NCBI GenBank assembly: GCA_019395295.1 | Contig: CM033350.1 | Location: 15,718,987 to 15,782,986, forward strand | Reading direction: 5' to 3' | DNA from: Osmanthus fragrans | Lineage: Eukaryota > Streptophyta > Magnoliopsida > Lamiales > Oleaceae | DNA length: 64,000 nt | Part shown: piece by piece, positions 36,263 to 48,721 of the stretch | How positions within the stretch are numbered: position 1 is the first letter of the stretch | Layout: each line of letters starts with the position of its first letter | Notes under the pieces: generated by a model | Databases searched by the model: none | Told to the model about the DNA's origin: nothing | What the model saw: only the letters and a program-made list of their open reading frames with translations | Translations under genes and position numbers: made by a program

Positions 36263-37049
36263 AGTGGCTAACCCACCAATTGCATTTAGTCGATCAAGCA
36301 AAGTGACTGGTTAAGAAATAGGTGTCGTGCACCTAAGCAGCATGTTGAAATTGATCCTAGTCTTGCATCTTACTACTAGGGTTCAAGATAATATGTCAGT
36401 AACGCTTTTGACTACATTTATGAGGATTGGACTTCTCAAATTTGGTGTGTATTGTCACAAATTTTCACAACCTTCTTTTAAGTAGCTAGTTCAAAAGTGA
36501 TCAAGAATTGAAAAGACGCTACAAGCGAAAAATGCTAATGAAGAATAAGGTGCATGAATCATATTTAGTTAATCTTTCATCGTATTCTCCATCTTCGAGT
36601 GAATAAAGTATTAAAGTTTTATGTTTATTTTATTGTACTAAATTTTAATTTTTCGATTAATACCCAGAGGCGATTGTGTAGCCTGGCTTCGCCTCAGCAC
36701 TGATCCATTTTTGAACGACTGTGAAAAAAAATAAAAAATACAGCATGTGTCCAAAAACAAATATAGCCTGGGGTTTTAACTAATTGATTCGGGTCCTTAG
36801 CCCTAAACTCAAACTCACCTAATCTATCAGTCCCCAAAGACCTTAATCCAGTTCCATACTAAATTATCCACATTCCTGATTTCTCCCCACCGCGTCCCCA
36901 TCTCTGAAAATTTGCCACCAAATCAAGACTTGATTCTTGAACTTTTCTGCCATGATTTCAAGATTTTTCGTTGATTCATAAATTAGATGCTAGAAATTTA
37001 AGCTTCAACCTATAAGTTCTTTATTTAACCCTATAAGAAAAAATTTTTA
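36263..37049. other. no feature recognised
   Basis: No gene, element terminus or repeat array is visible between the hAT-like element and the segmental duplication. Confidence 0.4.
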
Positions 37050-40000
37050 AAAAAATTGTTAATTGTTGTTGCCTTGTCTACTTATCATTGGTTAACTTCT
37101 TTTCGTTCCTTCAAAAGATAAGATTGATTTAGTAAAAGGTCTCCATAAAAAAAAATAGGAACTTCTTTTCGTTATTTTCGAAGATAGATCAATCTGGTGA
37201 AAGTACACTTTAAATCGAACATGAACTTACTTACACAATAGATATAGATTCTATTATAGATGGAATTTATGTTTCAAAGTTTCGTCGAAAACAACTTCAA
37301 AAAATAATGAAATTTAATGACTTTTTTGCTTTATGTATATGAATTTTATTAAGAAATAAATTTCTAAATCCTGCGAAGGAAAACTATTTGAGCAATAATT
37401 ATTATATTTTCTAGAATCCAAAGCAACAACATGTATCGGCAATCCATTTTTTATTATTTTTTTTGCTAATCCCACAACTACAAGAAAAAGTCTTGGAAAA
37501 GTTTTCCAACATTGGGTCAAGGAATTGGAATATTCGTGACAAAGTAAATTAAGGAGGCAACAAGACTTTGAACGTTGACTAAACATTCGTCAAACATTCT
37601 AGTAACATATCCAGAAAAATATTTAGAACTTGGACCTTCCGAACATTACCATTGGGCTGTCGACCTCCTTCCAAGAAAAGCATACACTTCTTTTCATTTT
37701 TCAAGGATAAATCAACGAGTAATGTCATTTAATCCTACTAGAGTTATAAAGTGATACGTTAAATAAAAAATGAAATGAAATAGCTCATTTATCTGTATTT
37801 ATCATTTAATATAACATCAACGTCACGTAGATTGAGTTTATAATACTAGTGAAACTAAATAACATTATTTTAATTGATTGTAGTGAAAATACACTCTATA
37901 TCGAATAAGAATTTGCTGAAAAAATAGATATAAATTATATTATAAATGAATTTTATATTTCAAAAATTAAACGCTTCAAAAATTAATTAACGTAATGACT
38001 TTTTTCCGTTATATATGTATTTTATTACGTTAACTTTCTTAAATATGAGCCTCCAAAATAAATTTCTAATTCCTCTTAATCCCCAGTGAAGGATATGTAT
38101 TTAAGCAATGATTATTTTCTTTGACATATGCATAATTCTAAGTGTATAGAATTCTTTTCATAGAATTTTTACAGATGTTGCTGTGGCAGCATCTATATTG
38201 TTCATTTATTTATTTGTCATCTTTCACCAAAACTGCCACATACCTTTCCTGTATAAATTCTATGAACCAAATTTACCTGTAGCAAGGTTCTTGACATATA
38301 TTTTCCAGAATCCAAAACAACAACCACATCTATTGGCAATCATTTTTTTTTTTTTTTTTTACGTGGTATTGATTTAGCCTTTGTTTGGTACGAATTAAAA
38401 TTAAAATTTTAATATAAATCAAAGTAATAATTAATTTAAACTATATATTTAATGTAATTCATAACTTTTTAGTTACATAGTTTATCAACTAACAATAGTT
38501 TAATTTCTAATCCCCCAACTACAGAAGAAGTCCGGGAAAAGTATTTCAAGATTTTGCAGATTATTTGGTCAAGGAATTGAGATGTTGACGTGAATGTGAA
38601 TTAAGGAGGCAAAAAGGCTTTGAACATTGACTAACATTCGTCAATCATTCTAGTAACATATCAAGAAAAAAAAAGATTTTGCTATGGGGCCCGGCATGTG
38701 GTCTGACATTCAATCTGATCAAGTGTCTTTGCCCAGAAAAAAAGTTAGAATTTGGACCTTTTGTACATGACTATTGGTCTGTCAACCTCATTAATCTATT
38801 ATTACTTTCAAAATTTTCCATTTTCACATTGAATTAATCTGGAACAATAATAGTTGACAATGTTTGATGTAATAAAATCTAGACAGTTAATTTAAAAATT
38901 TATTTTTGAAACTTTTTAAAATAAATGAACATGATAATGTCAAATTATGATTGTCAACAAAACTTGTCAACTATCATTGTACATGTAACATGATTGTTTA
39001 TCATTATTCCATGTTGCTTTCTTGTTTGACAATTTCCCTTAGCCACTTTACACTAAATTCATTAATTAGTATGAATGCGAATCCACGCACGTACGTAATA
39101 CTGTAGTAGGAGATTTATCAATTTTCACAATTTTCAACTATTTTTTAAATAGTATTTCTTTATTAAAATAAATTTTTATTTTTATTTTTTTGAATTAAAT
39201 CCAATCCAACATGTTTAGTTTGACTATCAAAACATCTCGTCTAGAATTGAAAAATCCGACCCAACCCAAAATATCCAATCTTAGGTTTAGGGTTGGGTTT
39301 GGTTGATCGATATTTGACTTTCAAATATTCAAAACAATCACGTGAGATCTCTTCCTCCACAACCACATCCTTATCGTCATTCTTGAAAATCGAGTACTTA
39401 ATTGCAAATATGATCATCACCATAATAAACACCCTAGCATTAAAATACATGATGATACCATTAGAAGGTACCCGATTGTATAGATGATTTTACAAATAAA
39501 ACTGCCTTGAAAAATATCAATGCAACTCATTCATTGCATCAGCCGACGAACTTCGAAAAGAGTAAAGGATTGTGGAGGACCGTCAATTCATTGTATGATT
39601 GAGATAAATTTTGGATTTTGACAACAAAGAGTTTTAAGCGAAGGCAACAATCCTCCATGTATCGGTAGAAAACGAGAATGAGGAAACAGTGGTGGTTTGG
39701 TTAGAGAAGGGCGGCGAGAGACAAGACGAGAGAGGACTAAAATTCAAAGTTGATTTTAAAGATTCATTAGGTTTTGTAAATATTTTTTATTAACTGTGTT
39801 GGGTTGGTTGATTTTTAATGTGTAACCCTTAACCCAATACAATTTAACCTAAAATTTGATCAAACCTGCAATGTGTACAGATAAAGAGTTGTCAAAATTT
39901 CAACAAATAACACGGAGCTTTCAATTGGAAAAGATAAAAAATTCTGACAACAATTCCTCTGTATAAGAAAAATTGCAGAAATTTGATTATCAAACTCAAA

Positions 40001-40755
40001 TCCAACCCAATTTGATTGTCCATCTCGTGGCGAACCTTGGAGTTGACAGTGGTGATGACCGACCCTCTATCTAACACGGAGAGCGTCATTATCATATTAT
40101 TTAATGAAATTGAAATATATTTTTATATAATGATCGTGATTATAACCACCCCAGTATCACATAAATTATAAAAAAGGTTGGATGATGTGAACCAATCAAA
40201 TCTGCTTGTATAACCTATTGCGCTTTGCAGACTGCATGCAAACACGTGAAAATATTAATTAATCCACCTCGATATTTGATAAAAGAATGTAGCAAGAGTT
40301 ATGCTACACTACCATCTCAATTGATATCGTGGATAATCGAATACATACACCTCAGGAGTCGGACATTATTTTATTCACGCGAGACCCACTCCCTTTGTGA
40401 GAGTCGATTGTCCAAGGTGATGCATTCTTCTGACAAACTTGCATTTTCCATGTGGCAAACATGCATAGATTGATCCTCGGGTTAATCTATTTGTTAAAAA
40501 TAGATTACAAAAAGTTTGACAAAATAAACAAATGACGCCCCCCATTGGAGGGGCGGCTGGTGTCTATTTTGTCAAATTTTTTGTCAAAAATTTTGTCATT
40601 GTAGCATAGTCCTTAATCCCCCCAAGCACCCAACATTTTGTGAGTAGTTAACTTTAGAATAATGCTTCCTAGTTTCAGTTTAAACAATCACATTTGGTAT
40701 CCGTTAATGTCATGTAGTTGTCACTTAAATTTGCACTTGATACTAATTTAATTTA
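37050..40755. repeat. tandem segmental duplication, copy A
   Basis: This segment repeats in the same orientation and order at 41250-45313 with high similarity. Shared landmarks include GTCTCCATAAAAAAAA (37139/41340), AACATTACCATTGGGCTGTC (37642/41876), CACGCACGTACGTAATACTG (39085/43190) and CACGGAGAGCGTCATTATCA (40075/44692). Within each copy two diverged units of about 700 bp (about 37170-37880 and 37880-38680) are themselves repeats. I find no coding sequence with a recognisable domain. Confidence 0.88.
40456..40624. mobile_element. copy-A-specific insertion with hairpin
   Basis: About 170 bp is present here but absent from the same point of copy B (near 45070, CCATGTGG then CCCACCCAAC). 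It has a 20-bp inverted repeat, ACAAAAAGTTTGACAAAATA (40507) against its complement at 40565-40584 with one mismatch, around a GC-rich loop. This suggests a small foldback insertion, or a deletion in copy B. Confidence 0.5.
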
Positions 40756-41249
40756 GGGTTAATATCACAAATGGTCGCTGAAATTACATTTAAATAACAA
40801 AACGGTCACTGAACTTCAAAACTTTCAGAAAATGTCACTTAACTTTCAGGCGGTTTCAAAAACGGTCACTGGCGGACCAAACTCATTTTCAATCCAACCA
40901 GCCACCTTTGGACCACCATAACTCCAATCTTGGGTGACGTTGGCTATCGACCAACATACCATATTGAAACCCTCAATGTCCTCTTCGCAATCCACCCAAC
41001 CACTGGTCGTTACCCTCTCGGAATTGGCCGAAAAATCGAGCCAAAGTGGGTTGCTTGGGTTGAAAATTTCGAAAAATCAATTCAAGCAGCCACCTTTGGA
41101 CCACCATAACTCCAACATCTGGCCACCTTGACCATTGCCCAACGTACCATTTTGAAGCCCGCAATGCCCTCTTCGTAACCCACCCAACCACTAGCCCAAC
41201 GTACCATTTATTAGTTAATTTTTAATGTACTGATAACAATTCATACGAA
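40756..41249. repeat. sequence between duplication copies with an internal direct repeat
   Basis: It begins with strings of a common plant repeat (AACGGTCACTGAACTT, GTCACTTAACTTTC). A diverged direct repeat follows: 40899-41010 and 41086-41200 share CACCTTTGGACCACCATAAC and CCTCTTCG...CCACCCAACCACT. No gene. Confidence 0.6.
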
Positions 41250-41643
41250 AATAAAATTGTTGATTTTTGTTGCTTTGTCTGCTTATCATTGGTTAACTTC
41301 TTTTCGTTCTTTCAAAAGATAGATCGATTTAGTAAAAGGTCTCCATAAAAAAAAAAGTAGGAACTTTGTTTCATTATTTCTGAAGATAGATCAATCTGGT
41401 GAAATTACACTTTAAATCGAACATGAACTTACTTACACAATAGATATAGATTCTATTATAGATGGAATTTATGTTTCAAAGTTTCGTCGAAAACAAGTTC
41501 AAAAAATAATGAAATTTAATGACTTTTTGCTTTATATATGAATTTTATTAAGAAATAAAATTTCTAAATCCTGTGAAGGAAAACTATTTAAGCAACAATT
41601 ATTATTTTCTAGAATCCAAAGCAACAACATGTATCGGCAATCC

Positions 41644-41700
<57 letters not shown>

Positions 41701-44700
41701 AATCCCACAACTACAAGAAAAAGTCTTGGAAAAGTTTTCCAACATTGGGTCAAGGAATTGGAATATTCGTGACAAAGTAAATTAAGGAGGCAACAAGATT
41801 TTGAACATTGACTAAACATTCGTCAAACATTCTAGTAACATATCCAGAAAAATATTTAGAATTTGGACCTTCCGAACATTACCATTGGGCTGTCGACCTC
41901 CTTCCAAGAAAAGCATATACTTCTTTTCATTTTTCAAGGATAAATCAACGAGCAATGTCATTTAATCCTACTAGAGTTATAAAGTGATACGTTAAATAAA
42001 AAATGAAATGAAATAACTAATTTAATTGTATTTATCATTTAATATAACATCAACGTCATGTAGATTGAGATTATAATACTAGTGAAACTAAATAACATTA
42101 TTTTAATTGATTGTAGTGAAAATACACTCTATATCGAATAAGAATTTGATGAAAAAAATAGATATAAATTATATTATAAATGAATTTTATATTTCAAAAA
42201 ATTCATCGAAAATGCTTCAAAAATTAATTTAACGAAATGACTTTTTTTTTCGTTATATATGTATTTTATTACGTTGACTTTCTTAAATTTGAGCCTCCAA
42301 AATAAATTTCTAAATCCTCTTAATCCCCAGTGAAGGATATCTATTTAAGCAATGATTATTTTCTTTGACATATGAATAATTCTAAGTGTATAGGGTTCTC
42401 TTCACAGAATTTTTACAGATGTTGCAACAACAGCATCTATGTTGTTCAATTTTAAATTTTTTTGTCCTTTCACCAAAAACTATCACATACCTCTCAAGTA
42501 TAAATTCCGTGAACCAAATTATGTATCTGTAGCAAGGTTCTTGGCATATATTTTCCAGAATCTAAAACAACAACCACATCTATTGACAATCTTTTTTTAT
42601 TTTTAACACGTGGTATTGAATTTCTAATCCCCCAACTACAGAAGAAGTCTTGGAAAAGTATTTCAAGATTTTGCAGATTATTTGGTCAAGGATTTGAGAT
42701 GTTGATGTGAATGTGAATTAAGGAGGCAAAAAGGCTTTGAACATGGACTAACATTCTAGTAACATATCAAAAAGAAAAGGATTTTGCTATGGGGCTAGTG
42801 GCCTGACATTGAATCTGGCCAAGTGTCTTTACCCAGAAAAAAAGGTTAGAATTTGGACCTTTTGTACATAACTATTGGTCTGTCAACCTTCTTAATCTAT
42901 TATTACTTTCAAAATTTTCCATTTTCGTATCGAATTAATCAACTTGTACAATAATAGTTGACAATATTTGATGTGGCAAAATCTGGACAGTTGATTTAAA
43001 AAATTGTTTTTGAAACTTTTTGAAATAGATAAACATGATGATGTCAAATCATGATTGTTAACAAAATTTGTCAACCATCATTGTACATGTAACATAATTG
43101 TTTCGCATTATTCCATGTTGCTTTCTTGTTTGACAATTTCCCTTAGCCACTTTACACTAAATTCATTAATTAGTATGAATGCGAATCCACGCACGTACGT
43201 AATACTGTAGTAGGAGATTTATCAATCTTCACAATTTTCAACTATTTTTTAATTAGTATTTCTTTATTAAAATAAATTTTAATTTTAATTTTTTTGAATT
43301 AAATAAGAATTGTTAGACATTTAGTTATTGTTGAATTGAAATTATAGAATTCAGAGTTTTAAATGTCTTAAATATTCGGTATATGATATTTAATATCAAC
43401 GAATTCAAATTATCTATATTCGTGTGCGAATTAAGGAATTTTTAATACTAAATTTCTGGAATTTTAAGAATCAATAGAAAATAAAAGGTGATGTTCATTT
43501 GAAATCAAAGGAACCTAAAGTAGAATATTCGTTCATGCTTGGGTCTAAATCAGTTGTGCTAATGGCAGTTTTTAGAAACTATGTTAATTCCCAAGTCTCA
43601 TTAATCTTTTCTTTTTATTAAATGACACCTGTCTTAATGCCTTTTTTCCCCTTTTGTAACCCAACTTGGGTGGTGTAGCATGATTCAAGAAATTAATATA
43701 TATATATATATGAGTTGTATGTATCTCTCTCTCAACAAATTTTGGAGTTTCAGAGGAGCGATATTCATTAACACAATTAGAATTGGACCTGGATTGAGTC
43801 GGTTTTAAGTTCAACTAAAATACAATCCAGCATGTTTAGTTTGACTATCAAAACATCTCGTCCAGAATTGAAAAATCCGACCCAACCCAAAATATAGGTT
43901 TAGAGTTGAGTTTGGTTGATCGATCTTTGACTTTCAATTGTTCAAAAACAATCACGTGAGATCTCCTCCTCCACAACCACATCCTTATCGTCACTCTTGA
44001 AAATCGAGTACCTAATTGCAAATCTTATCATCACCATAATAAACACCCTAGCATTAAAATACATGATGATACCATCAGAAGGTACCCGATTGTATAGATG
44101 ATTTTACAAATAAAACTGCCTTGAAAAGGCTCAATGCAGCCCATTCATCGCATCAGCCGACGAACTTCGAAAAGAGTAAAGGATTGTGGATGACCGTCAA
44201 TTCATTGTATGATTGAGATAATTTTTGGATTTTGACAACAAAGAGTTTCAAGCGAAGGCAACAATCCTCCATGTATCGGTAGAAAACGAGGATGAGGAAA
44301 TAGTGGTGGTTTGGTTAGAGAAGGGTGGCAAGAGACAAGAAGAGAGATGACTAAAATTCAAAGTTGATTTTAAAGATTCATTAGGTTTTGTAAATATTTT
44401 TTATTAACTGTGTTGGGTTGGTTGATTTTTAATGTGTAACCCGCAACCTAATACAATTTAACCTAAAATTTGATCAAACCTGCATTGTGTACAGATAAAG
44501 AGTTGTCAAAATTGCAACAAATAATACGGAGCTTTCAATTGAAAAAGATAAAAAAAATTCTGGCAACAGTTCCTCTGTATAAGGAAAATTGCAGAAATTT
44601 GATTATCAAACTCAAATCCAACCCAATTTGATCATCCATCTCATGGCAAACCTTGGAGTTGACAGTGGTGATGACCGACCCTCTATGTAACACGGAGAGC

Positions 44701-45313
44701 GTCATTATCATATTATTTAATAAAATTGATATATATTTTTATATAATGATCGTGACTATAACCACCCCAGTATCACATAAATTACAAAAAAAGGTTGGAT
44801 GATGTGAACCAATCAAATCTTCTTGTATTACTGCGCTTTGCAGACTGCATGCAGTCATGTGAAAAGATTAATTAATCCACCTCGATATTTGATAAAAGAA
44901 TGTAGCAAGAGTTATATTACACTATTACCTCGATTGACATCGTGAATGATCGAACACACACACCTCAGAGATCGGACATTATTTTATTCATGCGGGACCC
45001 ACTCCCTTTGTGACAGTCGATCATCTAATATGGTGCATTTCTTTTGGCAAATTTGCATTTTCCATGTGGACCCACCCACCCAACATTTTGTGAGCAGTTA
45101 ACTTTTTTTTTTTTTGGATTACGCTCCATTAATGACGCCCTCACCTATCCTGCCCTAGGCCTTGATGAATGAGGTAAATTATAGGTTATACTTCTAAGGA
45201 TACAGTTAACTTTAGAATAATGCTTCCTAGTTTTGGTTTAAACTATCATATTTGGTATCAATTAATGTCATATAGTTGTCATTTAAATTTGTACTTGATA
45301 CCAATTTAATTTA
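41250..45313. repeat. tandem segmental duplication, copy B
   Basis: Direct duplicate of 37050-40755. Differences include a pure T tract (41646-41697), about 510 bp extra at about 43308-43821, a 97-bp insertion with TSD (45106-45202) and the lack of copy A's 170-bp hairpin insertion. It ends 740 bp from the end of the CYP710A coding region. Confidence 0.88.
45106..45202 (-). mobile_element. small retroposed insertion with 11-bp TSD
   Basis: Perfect CAGTTAACTTT copies flank a 97-bp insert (45095-45105, 45203-45213). Its plus-strand left end is a T tract, i.e. a poly(A) tail when read on the minus strand. Copy A of the duplication has the unfilled site (AGTTAACTTTAGAATAATGC near 40648). A poly(A) tail plus TSD means LINE-mediated retroposition of a short RNA, SINE or truncated LINE. 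The source is not identified. Confidence 0.8.
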
Positions 45314-45912
45314 TGATCCATATTTGAATTTGAACTTAATAAAGTAAAAACATATCCTACCACTAGCATCCGCTTAAACTTGTCTTTAGTGGTGATAACA
45401 AATATTATGTCTGCTAGTTGCAAGGGTAACGCTTCGAAAAAAAAAAGATATGGGGAGAAAAAGGAAAAAAAAAATTAACTCGTACCAATTATTTAGAGAG
45501 TAATTTTGGAGTTTATCCACCGTCCATGTGACATGTCACATTGTTCAATAATTCAACTTTCATTAAATAATGTGACAATGATCTTATCCATTATTCCACA
45601 AATCTTAGATAGTATCTAGGCGGTCCGAAACAGAAAACATTTGAGACTAACATAGAGTCATAGACCAATAAAAAAGACAGAAATTTTGTATTTATCAACG
45701 TTTCAACTTTCCATAGTCCAAATTGATCACAACAATTCTTTTTTTTTTTTTTCTTTTTTTCCCCTTAACAGATAATAATAAAAGAATAAGAATAACAAAA
45801 TAACCAAATTAATCAATCATTGATGAAATTTCTTAGAAAATTCTTGACGTCTTGATCGATCATTATTGTATCTGTACACTACAAATTACAAATATATTAA
45901 AGCATTTCGACT

Positions 45913-45971
<59 letters not shown>

Positions 45972-46052
45972 TCACATAATGAACACGCTTGACCTTGAAT
46001 AAATACATACCCCCGACCCAACAAAAGAATCAAATACACAAGTGCTTACGCA
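45314..46052. other. CYP710A 3' flank with (AT)n microsatellite
   Basis: It holds the presumed 3' UTR of the minus-strand P450 and an (AT)n run of about 55 bp at 45915-45969. No other feature was recognised. Confidence 0.6.
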
Positions 46053-47540
46053 TCACAATAGAGATGGAATTCGTCGTGAAAGAATAACCCTACAATCGTC
46101 CTTAGGAACGATGGTCGGGACATAAGCGATTTCGTCACAGCCGTCTGATCTGTCCCTTTTGAAACCAATCAACGTTGAAAACATTGCAATAAACAACATC
46201 AGATGGTTGATCGCATACCTCTGGCCCACACACTGGTGGGACCCAGCTCCAAAAGCTAAAAAGTTCCTCTTGTAAACCCGGTCTTCCTGCCTCTCCTCCA
46301 TGAACCGATCCGGGTCGAACCGCTCCGCTTCAGTAAACCCCTGAAAAGAAGAGTCAAACACCGATGGGAATACAATAGTACCCTTCGGTATTACATAATT
46401 TTCCGTCAGTGGGAAGTCCACTCCGGCAATGTGTGGCACCATGGTCGCCGGAGCTCTGATCCTCACAACCTCACGTGCCACCGCTTCGGTGTACTTCATC
46501 TCCCTCAGGTTCTCACCTGTTATGGCGGCGCCAGATTCCGGCACCCAATATTGCGCCACCTCTTTCCTCACCCTCTGTAAAACTTCAGGATGTGAATCCA
46601 AGAACGTTATAGCCCACAATAAAGATGAAGTCGAAGCATCCTGTGAAGCAAACAAGAAGTCAAACAAATGACCCCCAATTTCCTTGTAGCTGTATTCAAA
46701 TGGTTTTTCTGCAAATTCCCTTAAATTTTCCTGCATCCAGAAGTCAATTAAGCATGTGGGTTCTTCTCCGGCCTTCATTCTCTTCTCGCTTTCTTCTGCG
46801 CAACCGGCGAGGGTCTCAACCAGTCTCTGTACAGCTAGCCTAGCATTTCTGAAGGCAAAACCCGGTAAATCAATTGGGAGTTTCATCAATCCAACGTTGA
46901 AAAAATTGTAGTCTCTGTTAAATCTCTGCCGCGCCTCCCCGCTAAGGTAAGGCCCGATGAATACTGTTTGCGAGGTATCCAAATTCATGTCCCGGCAGAG
47001 GATTCGAAGTGGAATAGACCCAGAAGACTCACTTCCCGCTTTCTGGCACCAGGACTTAAGGTGTTCGAGAATAATCCTCTGTTGTATATTAGTATACGTT
47101 TGAAGGGCTTTTGGGGTGAAATTAGGCGCAATTCGTCTGCGCATGTTCTTGTGTTCCTGCCCAAACATGTAGATTAAATTGTGCTCGCCGAAGAGTTTTT
47201 TCCCGAACGGGTGGCCGACGAGGTGGAAGGCGTCGGGGCGGACATTGGCGAAGATTTTATGGGAGAGCTCGGTGGAGTAAACATAGAGAATATAGCGGCC
47301 GACGATGTAATTGGCGGAAATTCCAAGGGGACCGGATTTTGCATAGGACGACTGGAGGTCCCAGAATTTGGTCGGATTAACAACTAAAGAAATGGCGTTG
47401 CCTATAAATGGAAGTACTAGTGTAGGACCTGGCAAGAAACGTCTCTTCTTAATGTAAGAAATCTGTTCGAGGAGGATAATAAATGCTACAAAGGAAACAA
47501 GGTACGGAGCCATGCTCCATAGAGACAGAAACTCCATCAT
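46053..47540 (-). CDS. CYP710A: cytochrome P450 CYP710A, sterol C-22 desaturase
   Basis: One uninterrupted 495-aa frame, matching the intronless structure and size known for this family. It has an N-terminal membrane anchor (about 9-27), a proline hinge LPGP (36-39), an I-helix ASQDAST (298-304) in place of the usual AGxDT, the K-helix ExxR at 357-360, FDPDRF (408-413), and the heme loop FGAGSHQCVG with Cys437 as iron ligand. CYP710A enzymes act at the ER and introduce the C-22 double bond of plant sterols, chiefly sitosterol to stigmasterol. The His where most P450s have Arg in the heme loop is also a family trait. The first of two adjacent Met codons is taken as the start. All key residues are present; I consider it functional. 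Confidence 0.95.
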   Translation of the reverse strand: MMEFLSLWSMAPYLVSFVAFIILLEQISYIKKRRFLPGPTLVLPFIGNAISLVVNPTKFWDLQSSYAKSGPLGISANYIVGRYILYVYSTELSHKIFANVRPDAFHLVGHPFGKKLFGEHNLIYMFGQEHKNMRRRIAPNFTPKALQTYTNIQQRIILEHLKSWCQKAGSESSGSIPLRILCRDMNLDTSQTVFIGPYLSGEARQRFNRDYNFFNVGLMKLPIDLPGFAFRNARLAVQRLVETLAGCAEESEKRMKAGEEPTCLIDFWMQENLREFAEKPFEYSYKEIGGHLFDFLFASQDASTSSLLWAITFLDSHPEVLQRVRKEVAQYWVPESGAAITGENLREMKYTEAVAREVVRIRAPATMVPHIAGVDFPLTENYVIPKGTIVFPSVFDSSFQGFTEAERFDPDRFMEERQEDRVYKRNFLAFGAGSHQCVGQRYAINHLMLFIAMFSTLIGFKRDRSDGCDEIAYVPTIVPKDDCRVILSRRIPSLL

Positions 47541-47616
47541 GTATTTGTGGTTTTGGCGTTAAATTTGGTGGTGATTTATTATGAAGAAAAGAGGTCAGAA
47601 ATGAAGGGGATGAGTC

Positions 47617-47622
47617 AATATA
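47617..47622 (-). promoter_or_regulatory. TATA-like box of CYP710A
   Basis: TATATT on the minus strand, about 77 bp upstream of the ATG, leaving room for a 5' UTR of about 45 bp. A TTGACT W-box core (47613-47618) overlaps it. It is identified by position and sequence only. Confidence 0.4.
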
Positions 47623-47806
47623 GGCAACTGGAATCTGATAATGTGCATAATTTGGTAAAAAGAGAATTTGGAGACCGAATTTGGAGACCAAATTTGAATT
47701 TTATTGTCAGCTTGATATGCAGATGATGTTCGAGAAAGGTGTAATGGTAAAGAAGAAGAGATTGATTTGAGAGAAATTTTGTGGATTTCGAAGGGGATTA
47801 TAGAAT

Positions 47807-47812
47807 CACGTG
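47807..47812. promoter_or_regulatory. G-box CACGTG, proximal
   Basis: Perfect palindromic CACGTG about 270 bp upstream of the CYP710A start, within TCACGTGTGC. G-boxes bind bZIP and bHLH factors; binding here is inference. Confidence 0.45.
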
Positions 47813-47940
47813 TGCTTGTGGGGTAAGAATCCAGCTGGGATTCTGACCTCTTCTCATGCCAAGCAAAGCAAAGCAAGCCACGTTTGAAAAAAGGGCAAAT
47901 TGCTATTTAAGCTATTAAACGTGTCAAAGGTTTTTATCCC

Positions 47941-47946
47941 CACGTG
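47941..47946. promoter_or_regulatory. G-box CACGTG, distal
   Basis: Second perfect CACGTG about 400 bp upstream of the CYP710A start, 134 bp from the proximal one. Two exact copies in so AT-rich a flank are unlikely by chance but unproven. 47950-48721 beyond it shows no other gene. Confidence 0.45.
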
Positions 47947-48721
47947 AATGTATTCATATGACGGCTTATAATTTTCTTATAAACAGATTCATGACCTTTA
48001 TCTGTAAAGCTGCATACCCGTCACAATAGACCACAACTGCAGCAATAACTTGTGGTTATATAACAATTCACTATCTTCGAATTTTCGACCATATTAAGCA
48101 TGTTCATATTCTTCTCCGGTGCTATTATACATTAAAGTAAGTAATCCACTTGGAAAGGGAAGCTAGTAGTTGAATACTACAATACGATGCAACATGGACT
48201 GACTTATATGGAAAATGAGTCTAATATCAGTCTTGAATAAGTCATATTAATTAACTAACTGATCAATTACATGAGTATGTTCTATTAGTGCCTCTTTTGA
48301 GGATCCTTAGCATTAGATATTTTGCTGCAGACCACAATGATCCACCAGGAAAATTTGCGATCCTAAGAGTCAGACCCTGTTTTGAAGCCTAGAATTGGTT
48401 GTTTCTCTGAGGGCTAGAACACCTAGGTCGCATCTCTCCCTAGTTGGTAGCCAAAACTTCAGGGCTGGAAATCTTGGCAGCCAAACGACCAATAATTCAG
48501 CTAGGTGTTGCTTGCTATACACTGAAATATTTTAAAACTAACTTCCTAAGCTAGATAACCATAGTAACATGCTTCATTGTTAGGTCAGTCAACCTAAAAT
48601 TTACCAAAATGGAAACTGGCCAAGCTCAATGGTCGTCCTCAATATTAAAAAGACGCATGACGCTATATGATTCTCAAAGCAATGACATAAATACAAGCAA
48701 AACTGAAAACCATGTTCATCT

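Noticed and set aside
37314..37586. 90-aa minus-strand frame, with a 95-aa relative at 41532-41819
   Set aside because: The two copies belong to the segmental duplication. The second runs through a 52-base T tract giving poly-Lys, there is no domain, and duplication alone explains the similarity.
38370..38520. Tourist-like start (GCCTTTGTTTGGTACG) in duplication copy A
   Set aside because: No matching right end or target duplication found.
46429..47387. Plus-strand and other-frame open frames of 68-80 aa
   Set aside because: Shadows of the CYP710A coding region.
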